From NCBI GenBank assembly GCA_018970725.1, contig JAGWVU010000006.1:62001-126000 (forward strand): 64,000 bases of DNA, in the 5' to 3' direction. The first letter of the stretch is position 1; the number at the start of each line of letters is the position of its first letter. The position numbers were made by a program, and so were the translations under genes. This stretch comes from Verrucomicrobiota bacterium (lineage in GTDB: Bacteria > Verrucomicrobiota > Verrucomicrobiia > Verrucomicrobiales > DEV007). Below, piece after piece: positions 18,459 to 27,586 of this stretch. The notes beneath the pieces are model-generated. The model had not been told where the DNA came from, did not search any database, and worked only from the letters and a program-made list of their open reading frames with translations.

Positions 18459-19523
18459 ATGACCCGACTCTTGAAACATCTGGCGGAAGCCGGGGCCCTT
18501 TCCCAAAGCCTGGCGAAATTGGAAAAACGCCTGGATGACCTGAAGCGCCTGAGCGAGCGGGAGATCGAAAAGCTCAAGGAATTCGCTTCCAAGTCCATTC
18601 CGACCCGCCAGCAGTTGAATGGTCTGCGGGCCCAGAATGAAGTGCTGGCCAAAGAGGTCGAGTCCCTGAAAATCCTCTGCGGCCGGATCGCCTCGGAGAA
18701 TGCCCGTCGTCTGCCACCGTCGGCCTCCTTGCGGGAGGCGGAATTCCAAGTGTTCTCGCAATGGGGCGAGGACGGCATCATTCAATTTCTTCTGGCCCAT
18801 GTCCCCGTTGCCCGGGAGATCTTCGTGGAATTCGGCGTGCAGGATTATGCGGAAAGCAATACCCGTTTCCTGTTGATGAACAACCTGTGGAGCGGTCTTA
18901 TCATGGACGGCTCGGAAGACTACATGAAACGGGTGAACCAATCCCGTTTGGCTTGGCGCCATACCCTCAAGGCCAAGGCCGCCTGGATCACGGCGGAAAA
19001 TGTCAACGACCTCATTCTCGACAGCGGGATTCAAGGAGATATCGGCCTGTTGAGCATCGATATCGACGGAGTGGATTATTGGGTATGGAAAGCCATCCAA
19101 GTGGTGCAGCCGAGGATCGTGATCGCCGAATACAACTCACTCTTTGGACCGAACTGTTTGGTCACTCCGGTTTACGCTCCGGATTTCGATCGCGGCAAGG
19201 CTCATTACAGCCATGTTTTTTACGGCCCTTCACTGGCGGCCTTGGAACAGCTCGGCAAGGAAAAAGGATTCAGCCTGATCGGCACCAATTCCGCCGGAAA
19301 CAACGCCTTCTTCGTGCGCAAGGATCTGGCCGGTTCCCTGCCGGTCCAAACATCCGCCTCGGCGTTCCAAGCCGCACGCTTCCGCGAAGCGAGGCTTGCT
19401 TCCGGCGAACTCGCCTACAGCTCCTTCGCGGATGCGAGGAACTTGATCGCGGATTGCGTCGTCCATGATCTTTCCGTTGGTAGGGAACGTGCGCTCAAGG
19501 ATGTCCCCGGCTGGATCTCCTGA
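18459..19523 (+). CDS. FkbM/Rossmann-like protein with N-terminal coiled coil
   Basis: 354 aa. Residues ~8-85 form a charged heptad-type coiled coil ('LAKLEKRLDDLKRLSEREIEKLKEFA'-like). From ~90 on there is a methyltransferase-like fold: 'FSQWGEDGIIQFLL', 'IFVEFGVQDYAESNTRFLL', 'SIDIDGVDYWVWKAI', 'RIVIAEYNSLFG'. Related proteins sit in glycan clusters and are annotated as FkbM-type methyltransferases, but the glycine-rich SAM loop is weak here ('FVEFGVQ'). Methylation of a sugar hydroxyl is therefore an inference. The coiled coil could mediate oligomerisation or chain-length control with neighbouring transferases. It is the last gene of the plus-strand trio and is convergent with a GT2 gene 24 bp away. 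Confidence 0.82.
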   Translation: MTRLLKHLAEAGALSQSLAKLEKRLDDLKRLSEREIEKLKEFASKSIPTRQQLNGLRAQNEVLAKEVESLKILCGRIASENARRLPPSASLREAEFQVFSQWGEDGIIQFLLAHVPVAREIFVEFGVQDYAESNTRFLLMNNLWSGLIMDGSEDYMKRVNQSRLAWRHTLKAKAAWITAENVNDLILDSGIQGDIGLLSIDIDGVDYWVWKAIQVVQPRIVIAEYNSLFGPNCLVTPVYAPDFDRGKAHYSHVFYGPSLAALEQLGKEKGFSLIGTNSAGNNAFFVRKDLAGSLPVQTSASAFQAARFREARLASGELAYSSFADARNLIADCVVHDLSVGRERALKDVPGWIS

Positions 19524-19547
19524 CTGGCACCGGAGGCCCAACCCGCG

Positions 19548-20591
19548 TTACGGCAAATCGCCGAGCAGTCCGAGCTTCCGCCCGAGGCGGAGCCATTTTG
19601 AACGACTGAGCTCGTTCTTCATCGCGGCAGCTTGCCCGCTCTCCGCCAGCTGCTTGCGCAGCGCCCGGTTCGATGGCGCGGCGAGTTCCGGGAACTTCGT
19701 GCCGGTCATCTCCCCAAGGCTGCCGTCGAGCGCTTCGGCCGGCACCCCCGCGATCAATTGCGCGACCACGTGGAGGAACACCTCGGCACGGAAGTCCGCG
19801 TGGTTGCCCATCAGGGTGCGGAAGTAGGCCGTGCAACGCCCGCGCATCCCGGGCGATTCAGCAAGACGCGGCGCCAACTCACGGAGCAGGTCGAGGTTCA
19901 TCCGCAGGACTTCACGCGTCACTTTCTCCAGCGGATCGGACTTGATCGTGTTCGACGGGTGCGTCCGGTAGAGCAGGAGTTCTTCCTCGACGATCCCGAG
20001 GCGTTGCTCCAGCGCACAGAGGACCACGAAAAAATAGTCGTGCACGTAGCGGTAGTCACGAAACGGATGGTCCAGAAACACCTGCCGCCGTCCCACGAAG
20101 TTGCTGCTCGACTTCGCAAAGTTGGCAATCCCAAGCCATTCACAGAGGTCGTCCCGCCTCGCTCCCCAGACGGTCTTGGCCCAGCGCGCCTTGGGGTTGG
20201 AGTCATCAAGCACCGCGCCCGACTGGTCAATCAGTTGCAAGGCGCTGGCGACCACATCGATCCCCGGATTCCGCTCGAGGAAGCCGACGCATTTCTCGAG
20301 CCGCCCGGGGAGATAGATATCGTCCGAATTCAGAATGCCGATGAACTCGCAATCGCGCGCCGCCTCCGCAATCGCCCGGTTGAGGGTGACATGCGCCCCG
20401 GCGTTTTCCTGGGTGGAAAGGGTGATCCGCTTGTCGTCAAAACCGCGCGCCACCTCGACCGATCGGTCCCGGGAACCGTCATCAATGATCACGATCCGGT
20501 CCACGGGCCGGGATTGTGACAGGACGGAACGGATCGCCTCTCCGATGTAGGCCTCGTGGTTGTAGAGCGGAATAACGACGGCAACGGCCAT
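19548..20591 (-). CDS. Glycosyltransferase family 2 (GT-A fold)
   Basis: 347 aa. The classical GT2 start 'VAVVIPLYNHEAYIGEAIRSVLSQ' leads to 'IDDGSRDRS' for nucleotide binding and the metal-binding 'ILNSDDIYLPGRLEK' (DxD-like, near residue 105). A C-terminal helical extension ends in a basic tail ('RLGRKLGLLGDLP'). It transfers a sugar from an NDP donor to a growing glycan or lipid carrier on the cytoplasmic face of the membrane. It forms a minus-strand set with the two following glycosyltransferases (127-bp and ~70-bp gaps). Specificity cannot be inferred. Confidence 0.95.
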   Translation of the reverse strand: MAVAVVIPLYNHEAYIGEAIRSVLSQSRPVDRIVIIDDGSRDRSVEVARGFDDKRITLSTQENAGAHVTLNRAIAEAARDCEFIGILNSDDIYLPGRLEKCVGFLERNPGIDVVASALQLIDQSGAVLDDSNPKARWAKTVWGARRDDLCEWLGIANFAKSSSNFVGRRQVFLDHPFRDYRYVHDYFFVVLCALEQRLGIVEEELLLYRTHPSNTIKSDPLEKVTREVLRMNLDLLRELAPRLAESPGMRGRCTAYFRTLMGNHADFRAEVFLHVVAQLIAGVPAEALDGSLGEMTGTKFPELAAPSNRALRKQLAESGQAAAMKNELSRSKWLRLGRKLGLLGDLP

Positions 20592-20717
20592 GGCGGAAGG
20601 AGATTCGGGCGAATCCCGCCGATTTCAAGGCGAGTAAGCTCACCAATAACGCCCTGAGCCCGAAGCTGAAATCCCAAATTCAGGGAAAATCCCGGGCCCG
20701 GTCGGGGACCGCAGTCA

Positions 20718-21935
20718 TCAGCTGAAGAGTCCCATGAAACCGCGCCTCTGCCTGCCATCGCCCGGCAGCAAAGCGCGTCCTGACTTTTTCTGAACCGTTT
20801 TGAGTTCTGCACGGGCGCTCTGCCCTTTGCGGAAGGCATCCCGCACCCGGCTATGCTCTTTGGAGAGTTCGAACGGGTCCGACAGGTCTCCGGCGGGGCG
20901 GGACTGGCGGTGCATGTCCCTGAGTTCCCGGCCCAGCTTGGCGTTGCTCCCCAATCCCGCGAAAAAGGCACCGGCGAAAGCCGTCCACTTCGCCAACCCG
21001 GCATCCACCCGGATTTCGGCGCATTCCCGGTAGATTGCCTCCATGGAATCGAACATGGAGGCGATCCCGCAACATTCCCGGGCCAGATCATGGGCGGCGC
21101 GGGATGAACCAGGGTTCCATTCCGCAATCCGGGACTGGATGGCCTCCGGCGTGAGCGGGGTGGTCATGCAGGGGAACCCGAAGCTTTCCCGTCGGAGCTC
21201 CATGAAATTCTCCGCGGTGACCATCGGGCCCAGACCCCGGACGTCACATACGATGACCGCGCAACCGGAAACGACGGCCTCGAGGGCGGCCTTGCCCTTG
21301 GCAAAGACGAGGTCAAAACGACCGAGCACCTCCTCCGGCCGTTCCACCACGCGGTGGACACCGGAACCGATGGCCTCGCAAGTCAGGCCCTCGCCTTGGC
21401 AGGCTTTGACCACCTCGGGAAGCAAACGCTCCGGGGTGGCGTAGTTGCTGAAAAGCAGGGCGCCTTCCGGCCGGGAGGGAAGCGGTCCACGGGAGCGGAA
21501 ACGGCTCAGATCAATGCCGTTCAGGACCAACCGGACCTGCCCGGCTGGGATGCCTTCCTGCCCGATGAGTCGCTCGCGGCAAGGCTCATCGATCGCCACC
21601 CATTGGACCACGTTGGGGGCGCGGCAGGGGCTCTCCTGCCAGGATTCAATGCCCCGGCAAAAAGAAATCACCGGACGTTCCGGCCACCGAAGCGCGGCCA
21701 AGGTGGTTTCCCACTCGTGATGGCCGTGGATGATGTCCGGCACCCAGGGGATGGCCCCGGGATCATCCACCACGGGGATTCCTTCCTCGAGAAGAACCCG
21801 CGCGATGTCCCCCCACTGGGTGGAGTAAGCGGCGACCTGATGACCGCGCTGCCGCATTTCCCGGCAGAGATCCCGGATGGCAAGCTCCGTCCCGGCGGCC
21901 CGCCCGAGCGTGTTGTTGGTGAAGAGGATATTCAC
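20718..21935 (-). CDS. Glycosyltransferase, GT4-like, with basic C-terminal tail
   Basis: 405 aa from a GTG at 21935. The N-terminus is typical of GT4 enzymes ('MNILFTNNTLGRAAGTELAIRDLCREM', with the glycine-rich turn split as 'GRAAGTE'). The acceptor domain continues with 'DIIHGHHEWE'. The C-terminal domain has 'VLNGIDLSRF', 'LLFSNYATPERLLPEVV' and 'DLVFAKGKAALEAVVSGCAVIV', where Glu of 'ALEAV' fits the second donor Glu. Residues ~330-405 are an extra charged helical tail ending 'RRGFMGLFS', perhaps for membrane or partner contact. An AT-rich stretch with a CATAAT box at 21973-21978 lies upstream and may be its promoter. Confidence 0.9.
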   Translation of the reverse strand: MNILFTNNTLGRAAGTELAIRDLCREMRQRGHQVAAYSTQWGDIARVLLEEGIPVVDDPGAIPWVPDIIHGHHEWETTLAALRWPERPVISFCRGIESWQESPCRAPNVVQWVAIDEPCRERLIGQEGIPAGQVRLVLNGIDLSRFRSRGPLPSRPEGALLFSNYATPERLLPEVVKACQGEGLTCEAIGSGVHRVVERPEEVLGRFDLVFAKGKAALEAVVSGCAVIVCDVRGLGPMVTAENFMELRRESFGFPCMTTPLTPEAIQSRIAEWNPGSSRAAHDLARECCGIASMFDSMEAIYRECAEIRVDAGLAKWTAFAGAFFAGLGSNAKLGRELRDMHRQSRPAGDLSDPFELSKEHSRVRDAFRKGQSARAELKTVQKKSGRALLPGDGRQRRGFMGLFS

Positions 21936-22006
21936 GGAATTCGAGATCTTCCGTTTTTCTCATCTCTCACGCATTATGAAACATCAAGACTTTATTTCTA
22001 TTTCTG

Positions 22007-22717
22007 TCAGGGTTTCGACGAAGGCTCAATCCCGAGATGCTCCCTCAGCAATCCCGGTCTCGCCTCGTAAAACGCCTCGTCCCGGTAGGAAGCACTGAAC
22101 CCGGCCCCCTCGTAATCCGCGATGATCTCATCGACGAAAACCTTGCGAACCTTCGGGTCGCCGAAACAGCGGATATTCATCGCGTAATCCGCCATGGCCT
22201 TGAAGCGGAGTTCGAACCCGCCGTGCCGCTCGAAGATCCGCCGGTCGTAAAAAATGGCCTGCTGACAGGGCGTCCGGGTCCGGAATTTCCGGGGCGTCCA
22301 AGGTCCGTCCCAGACCACGTTCTTGTCGTGCATGAAGACGTTCCCGTAGACGAAACCGATGGACCGGGAAGGCAAATGCGGAGCCAGCCTGCCCAACACC
22401 CCCGTCCTCAAAGTGTCGCCCGCCCCCAAAAAATAGAGGTAGCGCCCCCGGCTCATAACGATCCCTTTGTTCATGGCGTCGTAGATCCCCTGGTCCGGTT
22501 CCGACACCCAGCGGACCCGTTCCCCGTTCGCTTTCAGGAGCTCGACGGTCCCGTCCTGCGAGCCGCCGTCGACCACGAGGAGTTCGCACAGTCCGCCGGG
22601 CTGCTCCAGCACGGAGACCATGGAACGGGACAATTTCTCAGCGCAACGGAAGCTCGGGATAATCACCGAGAAAGCCACCCTCGAAGGTTCGCGTCGCCCG
22701 AAAAGCTGGTTCCACAT
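22007..22717 (-). CDS. Glycosyltransferase family 2
   Basis: 236 aa from the ATG at 22717. The reading frame could start at a TTG at 22756, but that TTG falls in a TTGAAA hexamer placed like a -35 box (18 bp before a weak CAAGTT), which favours the shorter form. GT2 features are 'FSVIIPSFRCAEKLSRSMVSVLEQ', 'VVDGGSQDGTVE', 'SEPDQGIYDAMNKGI' and 'YLYFLGAGDTL', where the usual DxD region reads GAGD. The 'SEPDQGIYDAMNKG' signature is that of the WcaA/WbnD-like subgroup. It probably adds a sugar in polysaccharide repeat assembly. It is divergent from the wbpA-like gene. Confidence 0.9.
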   Translation of the reverse strand: MWNQLFGRREPSRVAFSVIIPSFRCAEKLSRSMVSVLEQPGGLCELLVVDGGSQDGTVELLKANGERVRWVSEPDQGIYDAMNKGIVMSRGRYLYFLGAGDTLRTGVLGRLAPHLPSRSIGFVYGNVFMHDKNVVWDGPWTPRKFRTRTPCQQAIFYDRRIFERHGGFELRFKAMADYAMNIRCFGDPKVRKVFVDEIIADYEGAGFSASYRDEAFYEARPGLLREHLGIEPSSKP

Positions 22718-22825
22718 CCGTGCGGGAACTTGGACGGGAAACGGGAGGAATTTCAAGTCCGATTTGGGAAACCCTCCATCGGACCGGCGAAGGCCCGGGC
22801 GGAGTCGAGGCCCCGGTGAAACTTG

Positions 22826-22854
22826 TTGCGCGGGTCTCGTATCAAGGCTAGGCG
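22826..22854 (+). promoter_or_regulatory. Candidate promoter of the wbpA-wbpB-wbpD operon (TTGCGC-N17-TAGGCG)
   Basis: TTGCGC lies at 22826-22831 and TAGGCG at 22849-22854, with a 17-bp spacer. The -10 box ends 9 nt before the ATG at 22864. A GGGGGAG lies in the same 9 nt, one of the few Shine-Dalgarno-like sequences in the window. Confidence 0.5.
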
Positions 22855-22863
22855 GGGGGAGTC

Positions 22864-24177
22864 ATGCTCCAACAACGTCTTGAATCGGGTCAGGCCATCA
22901 TCGGAGTGATCGGGCTAGGCTACGTCGGACTTCCCATCATCCTTAACTTCGCAAGCCGGGGCTTTCAGGTCATCGGCTTCGATATCGATTCAGCCAAAGT
23001 CGAGGCCCTGCGGGCCGGACGGAGTTACATCCGCCATATCCCGTCCGGGGAAGTGCAACCGCACATCGCCTCGGGCCGGTTCCGACCCACCACCGATTTC
23101 ACGTTGGCGGGCGAGGCGGACGCCCTGATCGTTTGTGTGCCGACGCCCCTCTCAAAACACCACGAGCCCGATTTGAGCTACGTGGTCCGGACGCTCGAAA
23201 CATTGCGGCCCCACCTTCGTCCCGGGCAAATTCTGAGCCTTGAGAGCACCACCTACCCCGGCACCACCGCGGAGGAGGTGGTGCCCCGGGTCCAAGATCG
23301 TGGATTCCGCGTGGGGGAGGATTTCTTCGTGGTCTATTCCCCGGAACGCGAGGATCCGGGGAACCCGGCTTTCTCAGCCCGGACCATTCCGAAGCTGGTG
23401 GGCGGCTCCACCCCGGCCTGCCTGGAGATGGGGAAGTTGCTCTACGCCCAAGTCTGCCAGCAGGTCGTGCCGGTGCGTTCGACCCAGGTGGCCGAATTCG
23501 CCAAGTTGCTGGAAAACATCTATCGCGCGGTCAACATCGGTCTGGTCAATGAAATGAAGATCGTGGCCGACCGGATGGGAGTGGACATTTGGGAAATCAT
23601 CGACGCAGCGGCCACGAAGCCGTTCGGTTACACCCCCTTCTATCCCGGGCCCGGTCTCGGCGGACATTGCATCCCGATCGACCCGTTCTATCTCACCTGG
23701 AAGGCTCGGGAGTATGGGATCCACACCCGCTTCATCGAGCTGGCCGGGGAAATCAACGAGGCCATGCCCGAATACGTGGTCCGTCAGGTCGCGCGGACAC
23801 TGAACGACCGGGGACGCGCCGTGAGGGGCAGCCGGGTGCTGGTGCTGGGACTGGCCTACAAATCAAACGTCGATGACATGCGGGAATCCCCCTCTTTCAA
23901 GCTGCTCGACCTCCTCCGGGAGCAGGGGGCCGAGGTCTCCTACCACGATCCCTACATCCCGGTGATCAGTCCGACCCGTGAGCATGCCTTCTGGACGGGT
24001 GTTTCTTCGGTGCCTTGGGACGAAACCACCCTGAAGGGCTTCGACTGCGTCGTCCTCGCCACCTGGCACGACACCTACAACCTCGAGGAACTCGCGTGCT
24101 GGGCTCCGTGCATTGTCGACACCCGCAACGCCTTACGCAACGTCTCCACCCAACCCGGGCAAGTGGCCAAAGCCTGA
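22864..24177 (+). CDS. wbpA: UDP-N-acetyl-D-glucosamine 6-dehydrogenase-like nucleotide sugar dehydrogenase (WbpA/WbpO type)
   Basis: 437 aa, full length for the UDP-glucose/GDP-mannose dehydrogenase family. The NAD site is '[12 protein letters not shown]' (~12-23). The catalytic Cys269 lies in '[13 protein letters not shown]', and the conserved '[20 protein letters not shown]' helix supplies the active-site Lys/Asn. '[21 protein letters not shown]' is the C-terminal UDP-binding domain. It oxidises C6 of a UDP-HexNAc to the uronate in two NAD-dependent steps. The WbpA-like assignment rests on the 'HIPSGEVQ' segment and on the following WbpB- and WbpD-like genes. Other UDP-HexNAc dehydrogenases of the Wec/WbpO group are an alternative. 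Confidence 0.93.
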   Translation: MLQQRLESGQAIIGVIGLGYVGLPIILNFASRGFQVIGFDIDSAKVEALRAGRSYIRHIPSGEVQPHIASGRFRPTTDFTLAGEADALIVCVPTPLSKHHEPDLSYVVRTLETLRPHLRPGQILSLESTTYPGTTAEEVVPRVQDRGFRVGEDFFVVYSPEREDPGNPAFSARTIPKLVGGSTPACLEMGKLLYAQVCQQVVPVRSTQVAEFAKLLENIYRAVNIGLVNEMKIVADRMGVDIWEIIDAAATKPFGYTPFYPGPGLGGHCIPIDPFYLTWKAREYGIHTRFIELAGEINEAMPEYVVRQVARTLNDRGRAVRGSRVLVLGLAYKSNVDDMRESPSFKLLDLLREQGAEVSYHDPYIPVISPTREHAFWTGVSSVPWDETTLKGFDCVVLATWHDTYNLEELACWAPCIVDTRNALRNVSTQPGQVAKA

Positions 24178-24195
24178 CCGGCCATCTCCCCCGTG

Positions 24196-25143
24196 ATGAA
24201 TCCGCCTTTGAAAATCGCCGTCGTGGGCGCGGGAGCCTGGGGGAAAAACCATGTGGCCACCCTCCACAAACTGGATCTTCTCGGACCGGTGGCGGAATCC
24301 TCGGCCGCACTGAGGGAGGAACTTGCAGAACGTTTCGGGGGCATCGATCTGTGCGCGGACTACCGTGATCTGGTGGCGGACAAGCTGGTGCAAGCCGTTG
24401 TCGTGGCCACGCCCGCGGCGACGCATCACGGGATGGCCAAGGCGTTTCTGGAGGCGGGTCAGGATGTTCTCGTGGAAAAGCCGATGACCCTGACATCCCC
24501 GGAGGCGGAGGAACTCGTGAGCTTGGCGGAGCGGAACGGGAGGATCCTCATGACCGGGCACTTGCTGATGTATCAGCCGGCCATCGGGTTCCTCAAGGAG
24601 TATCTCCGGCAGGGTCACCTCGGCCCGCTGCGCACCTTGCATCAGGAGCGTGCCAAGCTGGGGCGCGCCCGGAGCGTGGAGAACGCCCTTTGGAGCCTCG
24701 GGGTCCACGACATCGCGGTCCTGCTTCATCTCACCGGGGCGACCCCATCCGAAGTCAGGGCGTTCGGCCATGCCGGGCTGCAACCGGGAATCGCCGACGA
24801 CGTCTATCTCCACCTCACCTTCCCGGACGGGGTGAAGGCGAGCCTGCACAACTCCTGGCTCTGGCCCGAAGATTCCCGGGTGCTCCGGATCATCGGGGAA
24901 CGCGGGATGCTCGAATACCGGGAACGCGAGCAAAAGGTGTGGTTGCACCGCAAGGGCATCGACCCCGCCCTGCGAAACCTTGACGCGGGCTCGGAGCTTC
25001 TCTTCGAAGGCAGCGCCGAGCCGCTGACCTTGGAGTTGGAGCACTTCGCGCACTGCGTCATCACCCGCTCGAAACCCCTCTCCGACGGCGCGAACGGACT
25101 GGCCGTCGTCCGCGTCCTCGAGCAGGCGGGCAATCCGCTCTAA
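24196..25143 (+). CDS. wbpB: Gfo/Idh/MocA oxidoreductase, WbpB/WlbA-like UDP-GlcNAcA 3-dehydrogenase
   Basis: 315 aa from the ATG at 24196 (a GTG one codon earlier is possible). The NAD motif '[18 protein letters not shown]' is near residues 8-25, the catalytic Lys of the family is in 'VLVEKPMTL', and 'GVHDIAVLL' carries the His/Asp typical of the family. In the WbpA-B-E-D pathway this enzyme oxidises C3 of UDP-GlcNAc uronate to the 3-keto sugar. The assignment comes from position between a WbpA-like and a WbpD-like gene (18 and 11 bp gaps) and from overall similarity in length and motifs. It is cytoplasmic. Confidence 0.88.
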   Translation: MNPPLKIAVVGAGAWGKNHVATLHKLDLLGPVAESSAALREELAERFGGIDLCADYRDLVADKLVQAVVVATPAATHHGMAKAFLEAGQDVLVEKPMTLTSPEAEELVSLAERNGRILMTGHLLMYQPAIGFLKEYLRQGHLGPLRTLHQERAKLGRARSVENALWSLGVHDIAVLLHLTGATPSEVRAFGHAGLQPGIADDVYLHLTFPDGVKASLHNSWLWPEDSRVLRIIGERGMLEYREREQKVWLHRKGIDPALRNLDAGSELLFEGSAEPLTLELEHFAHCVITRSKPLSDGANGLAVVRVLEQAGNPL

Positions 25144-25154
25144 CCGATCCCTCC

Positions 25155-25829
25155 ATGTCTGCTTTCCAAGCGCATCCCACCGCCGTGATCGACCCCGGTG
25201 CCGTCATCGGCGCGGATACCCGAATCTGGCACTTCGCCCACATTTGCGCCCGGGCCCGGATCGGAGAACGGTGCAGCTTCGGTCAAAATACCATGGTGGC
25301 GGATGACGTGATCATCGGGAACAACGTGAAGGTGCAAAACAACGTGGCCATCTACACGGGAACGGAGATCGAGGACGACGTGTTCCTCGGACCTTCGTGC
25401 GTCCTGACGAATGTCAGCAATCCGCGCTCCCAGGTGGTACGTCGCAGCCTCTACGAAAAAACCCTGATCCGCCGGGGGGCGAGCGTGGGTGCGAACGCCA
25501 CCATCGTCTGCGGCGTGACCTTGGGCCGTTATGCGTTCGTCGCCGCGGGTGCCGTGGTGGTCAGGGATGTGCCGGATTACGGTCTGGTGATCGGAGTTCC
25601 GGGAAGATTGGCAGGCTCCATGAGCCGTCATGGTCATCTCCTCAAGTTCGACGGCGCGGGCCTGGCCCGTTGTCCGGAGTCCGGGTTCACCTACCAGGCG
25701 ACGAAGAACGGAGTGATCTGTCTGGATCTTTCCGAGGATGATCCGCTCCCGCCGGAACTGGCCACGGGCACGCGGTCCTATGAGGACTTCAAGGGCTCCC
25801 CTCCCCCGTTCCTCACCGGACAATCTTGA
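25155..25829 (+). CDS. wbpD: UDP-2,3-diamino-uronate N-acetyltransferase-like enzyme (WbpD/WlbB type, LbH fold)
   Basis: 224 aa. It is a left-handed beta-helix with many hexapeptide turns ('[27 protein letters not shown]', '[16 protein letters not shown]', '[16 protein letters not shown]', '[28 protein letters not shown]') and the 'GVPGRLAG' end. 'WHF' and 'VSNPRS' are typical of WbpD-type enzymes, which N-acetylate the C3 amine of UDP-GlcNAc3NA in the cytoplasm. A small C-terminal extension (~170-224) contains 'CPESGFTY', as in homologues. It overlaps the 3' end of the convergent NHL gene by 17 bp. The matching aminotransferase (WbpE) is not in the window. Confidence 0.9.
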   Translation: MSAFQAHPTAVIDPGAVIGADTRIWHFAHICARARIGERCSFGQNTMVADDVIIGNNVKVQNNVAIYTGTEIEDDVFLGPSCVLTNVSNPRSQVVRRSLYEKTLIRRGASVGANATIVCGVTLGRYAFVAAGAVVVRDVPDYGLVIGVPGRLAGSMSRHGHLLKFDGAGLARCPESGFTYQATKNGVICLDLSEDDPLPPELATGTRSYEDFKGSPPPFLTGQS

Positions 25830-26823
25830 GGACGCGGTCGTTGTAGCTGTCCGTGATGTAGAGTTCCCCGGTCAGGGGGTGCACCGTCACCCCGTGCGGC
25901 CGGGCGAGATCGCAAAGTTTCGGATCCACGTTCGTCTTCCCTTTGGCCGGTTTGCCAGTCCCGGCGACCCGTTCGATCCGCCCGGTGTCAGGAACATACC
26001 GCCGGATCAGATGATTTTCCGCGTCGGCGATGATCACACTGTCGTCCCGGTCCACACAAAGATGCTTCGGACCATTCATCGTGGCGGCCAGGGCCGGACC
26101 GCCATCCCCTTCCCCGCCCTTGATTCCGCCGCCGTTCACCACGGTGCGGATCCTGCCATCCTTGCCGACCACCCTGAGGGCATTGCCGTTGCGCTCGAGG
26201 ATGTAAAGGTTCCCCTTGCGGTCCAGCGCCGCCGCCCGGGGATCGACGAGCGGAGCTTCCGTGGCGACGGCCCCATCCTCCGGCCGGCCTTTCTTCCCGT
26301 TCCCGGCCACGGCGGTGCAGGTCCCGGTGGCAAGATCGACCACATGGACCCGCTGCAGATCGGCGATCACCAATTTGGTGCCGGAGAAATCGAGGGTGAT
26401 GCAATACGGTCCGCTGCCCTTGACGTTTTTTCCGGTGGCCCTGAAGCCGGGCAGCGTGGTCACGACCCCGCGCTTCAGATCCACCTTGCGGACGACGCCG
26501 TTCCAGGTGTCGCCAATCAAGACATCACCGTCCGGCAGGACGGCGAGATTGTGCGGTCCATTGAACCGGGCCTCCCGGGCGGGTCCCCCATCCCCGTCAT
26601 ATCCGGGCTCTTCCCGGCCGGCGAGATGGACCAGCTTGCCCCCCCCCTCCACGCGAAAGAGCCGGTTGCCGCTGACCATCTCCACCACATAGGTGTTGCC
26701 TAGGGAATCGAACGCGGTGCCGAACGGCTCCTTCAGACCTTGGCCGACGACTTCGACGATGGTTCCCGCAGGCGCGCGGGAGACCGCGAGCCCGAAAAGG
26801 AAGAGGACGAGGATCGATTTCAT
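25813..26823 (-). CDS. Exported NHL-repeat beta-propeller protein
   Basis: 336 aa with a Sec signal (1-20, ending 'APAG'). The rest is made of about six NHL repeats: '[21 protein letters not shown]', '[29 protein letters not shown]', '[30 protein letters not shown]', '[29 protein letters not shown]'. Such propellers bind proteins, sugars or metals. No catalytic residues are obvious, and the substrate is unknown. It follows the SerB-like gene on the same strand by 60 bp and may be co-transcribed, or use a TATGCT box 18 nt upstream. Its last 17 bp overlap the wbpD-like gene. Confidence 0.9.
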   Translation of the reverse strand: MKSILVLFLFGLAVSRAPAGTIVEVVGQGLKEPFGTAFDSLGNTYVVEMVSGNRLFRVEGGGKLVHLAGREEPGYDGDGGPAREARFNGPHNLAVLPDGDVLIGDTWNGVVRKVDLKRGVVTTLPGFRATGKNVKGSGPYCITLDFSGTKLVIADLQRVHVVDLATGTCTAVAGNGKKGRPEDGAVATEAPLVDPRAAALDRKGNLYILERNGNALRVVGKDGRIRTVVNGGGIKGGEGDGGPALAATMNGPKHLCVDRDDSVIIADAENHLIRRYVPDTGRIERVAGTGKPAKGKTNVDPKLCDLARPHGVTVHPLTGELYITDSYNDRVLKIVR

Positions 26824-26883
26824 GGGTCGGGGAAAGTGGGAAGCATAGCGGACGGGCGGGCCGCGAAAAGGATTTTCCGGCGC

Positions 26884-27525
26884 CTAAATCATTTCCAAAA
26901 CGTCCGCCAACCGGTAAACAAAACACTCCGACCCGGCCCGGACTTTGTCACGGGCGACAAACCCGCCGAATCCGATGAAGAGGTCGACCACGCCCTTGGC
27001 CTCCAAATCGCTGACGCCGTCCCCGACCATCACCGCCTTCTCGAATCCGCGCCGGCTCCGCAACCCGCGGATCAGGTCCGGTTTGCCCCCGTTCCGGGCG
27101 TTGGGATGGGATTCCTCAAAACCGGCATAGGAACCATCCGGGGCGAAATGGAGATCCACCGCGTGGATCTCATCGACGCCCAAAAACCGGGCCAGAGGGC
27201 GGATCGCCGGGAGAAAACCGCCGCTGATGATGGCCACGGTCCATCCGTCTTCCCGGAGACGGCGAACGGTTTCCAGCGCGGTCGGCTCGATCCGGTCGAT
27301 GTAGGCTTGACCGATCCGGGCGCATTCCTCCGCGCTGGGACGGATCACCGAGAGCCGGCGGCCAAAGACGGAATCGATCGGAATCTCGCCGTTCATCGCC
27401 TGGTCCGTGAGACGCTTGACCTCCTCGAAAACCTCGACGGGCCGCATCCGCGCCAGTTCATCCACCCCCTCGATTCCGCTGAGGGTGCTGTCGCAGTCGA
27501 AGAAGATCCAGCGGTCGCCGTGCAC
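26884..27525 (-). CDS. serB: HAD-family phosphoserine phosphatase-like enzyme
   Basis: 213 aa from a GTG at 27525, supported by a TTGCGC/TAGGGA pair ending 6 nt upstream. HAD motif I is 'FFDCDSTLSG' with Asp10 as nucleophile and Asp12 as general acid. Motif II is 'IISGGF', the lysine of motif III is in 'NGGKPDLI', and motif IV is 'MVGDGVSDLEA'. The helical cap ('GVDELARM', 'MNGEIPIDSVFGRRL') resembles SerB, which dephosphorylates phosphoserine in serine synthesis. Cys at the second position of 'DCDST' is a variant seen in some phosphatases of this clade. Other small phosphomonoesters are possible substrates. It shares an inverted-repeat promoter region with the divergent aminopeptidase P gene. 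Confidence 0.85.
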   Translation of the reverse strand: MHGDRWIFFDCDSTLSGIEGVDELARMRPVEVFEEVKRLTDQAMNGEIPIDSVFGRRLSVIRPSAEECARIGQAYIDRIEPTALETVRRLREDGWTVAIISGGFLPAIRPLARFLGVDEIHAVDLHFAPDGSYAGFEESHPNARNGGKPDLIRGLRSRRGFEKAVMVGDGVSDLEAKGVVDLFIGFGGFVARDKVRAGSECFVYRLADVLEMI

Positions 27526-27531
27526 GCCCCA

Positions 27532-27560
27532 TCCCTAAGCCGGGTTGACCTGCCGCGCAA
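27532..27560 (-). promoter_or_regulatory. Candidate leaderless promoter of the serB-like gene (TTGCGC-N17-TAGGGA)
   Basis: TTGCGC lies at 27555-27560 and TAGGGA at 27532-27537, with a 17-bp spacer. It ends 6 nt before the GTG at 27525. Its -35 box lies in the right arm of the inverted repeat CCGGGTT/AACCCGG (27540-27565). Confidence 0.5.
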
Positions 27561-27573
27561 CCCGGGTTTGGGT
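27545..27573 (+). promoter_or_regulatory. Candidate promoter of the pepP-like gene (TTGACC-N17-TTGGGT)
   Basis: TTGACC lies at 27545-27550 and a weak TTGGGT at 27568-27573, 13 nt before the ATG at 27587. The -35 box lies in the left arm of the same inverted repeat used by the divergent serB promoter, so one bound protein could affect both genes. Confidence 0.35.
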
Positions 27574-27586
27574 GGCCCCAGTTGCC

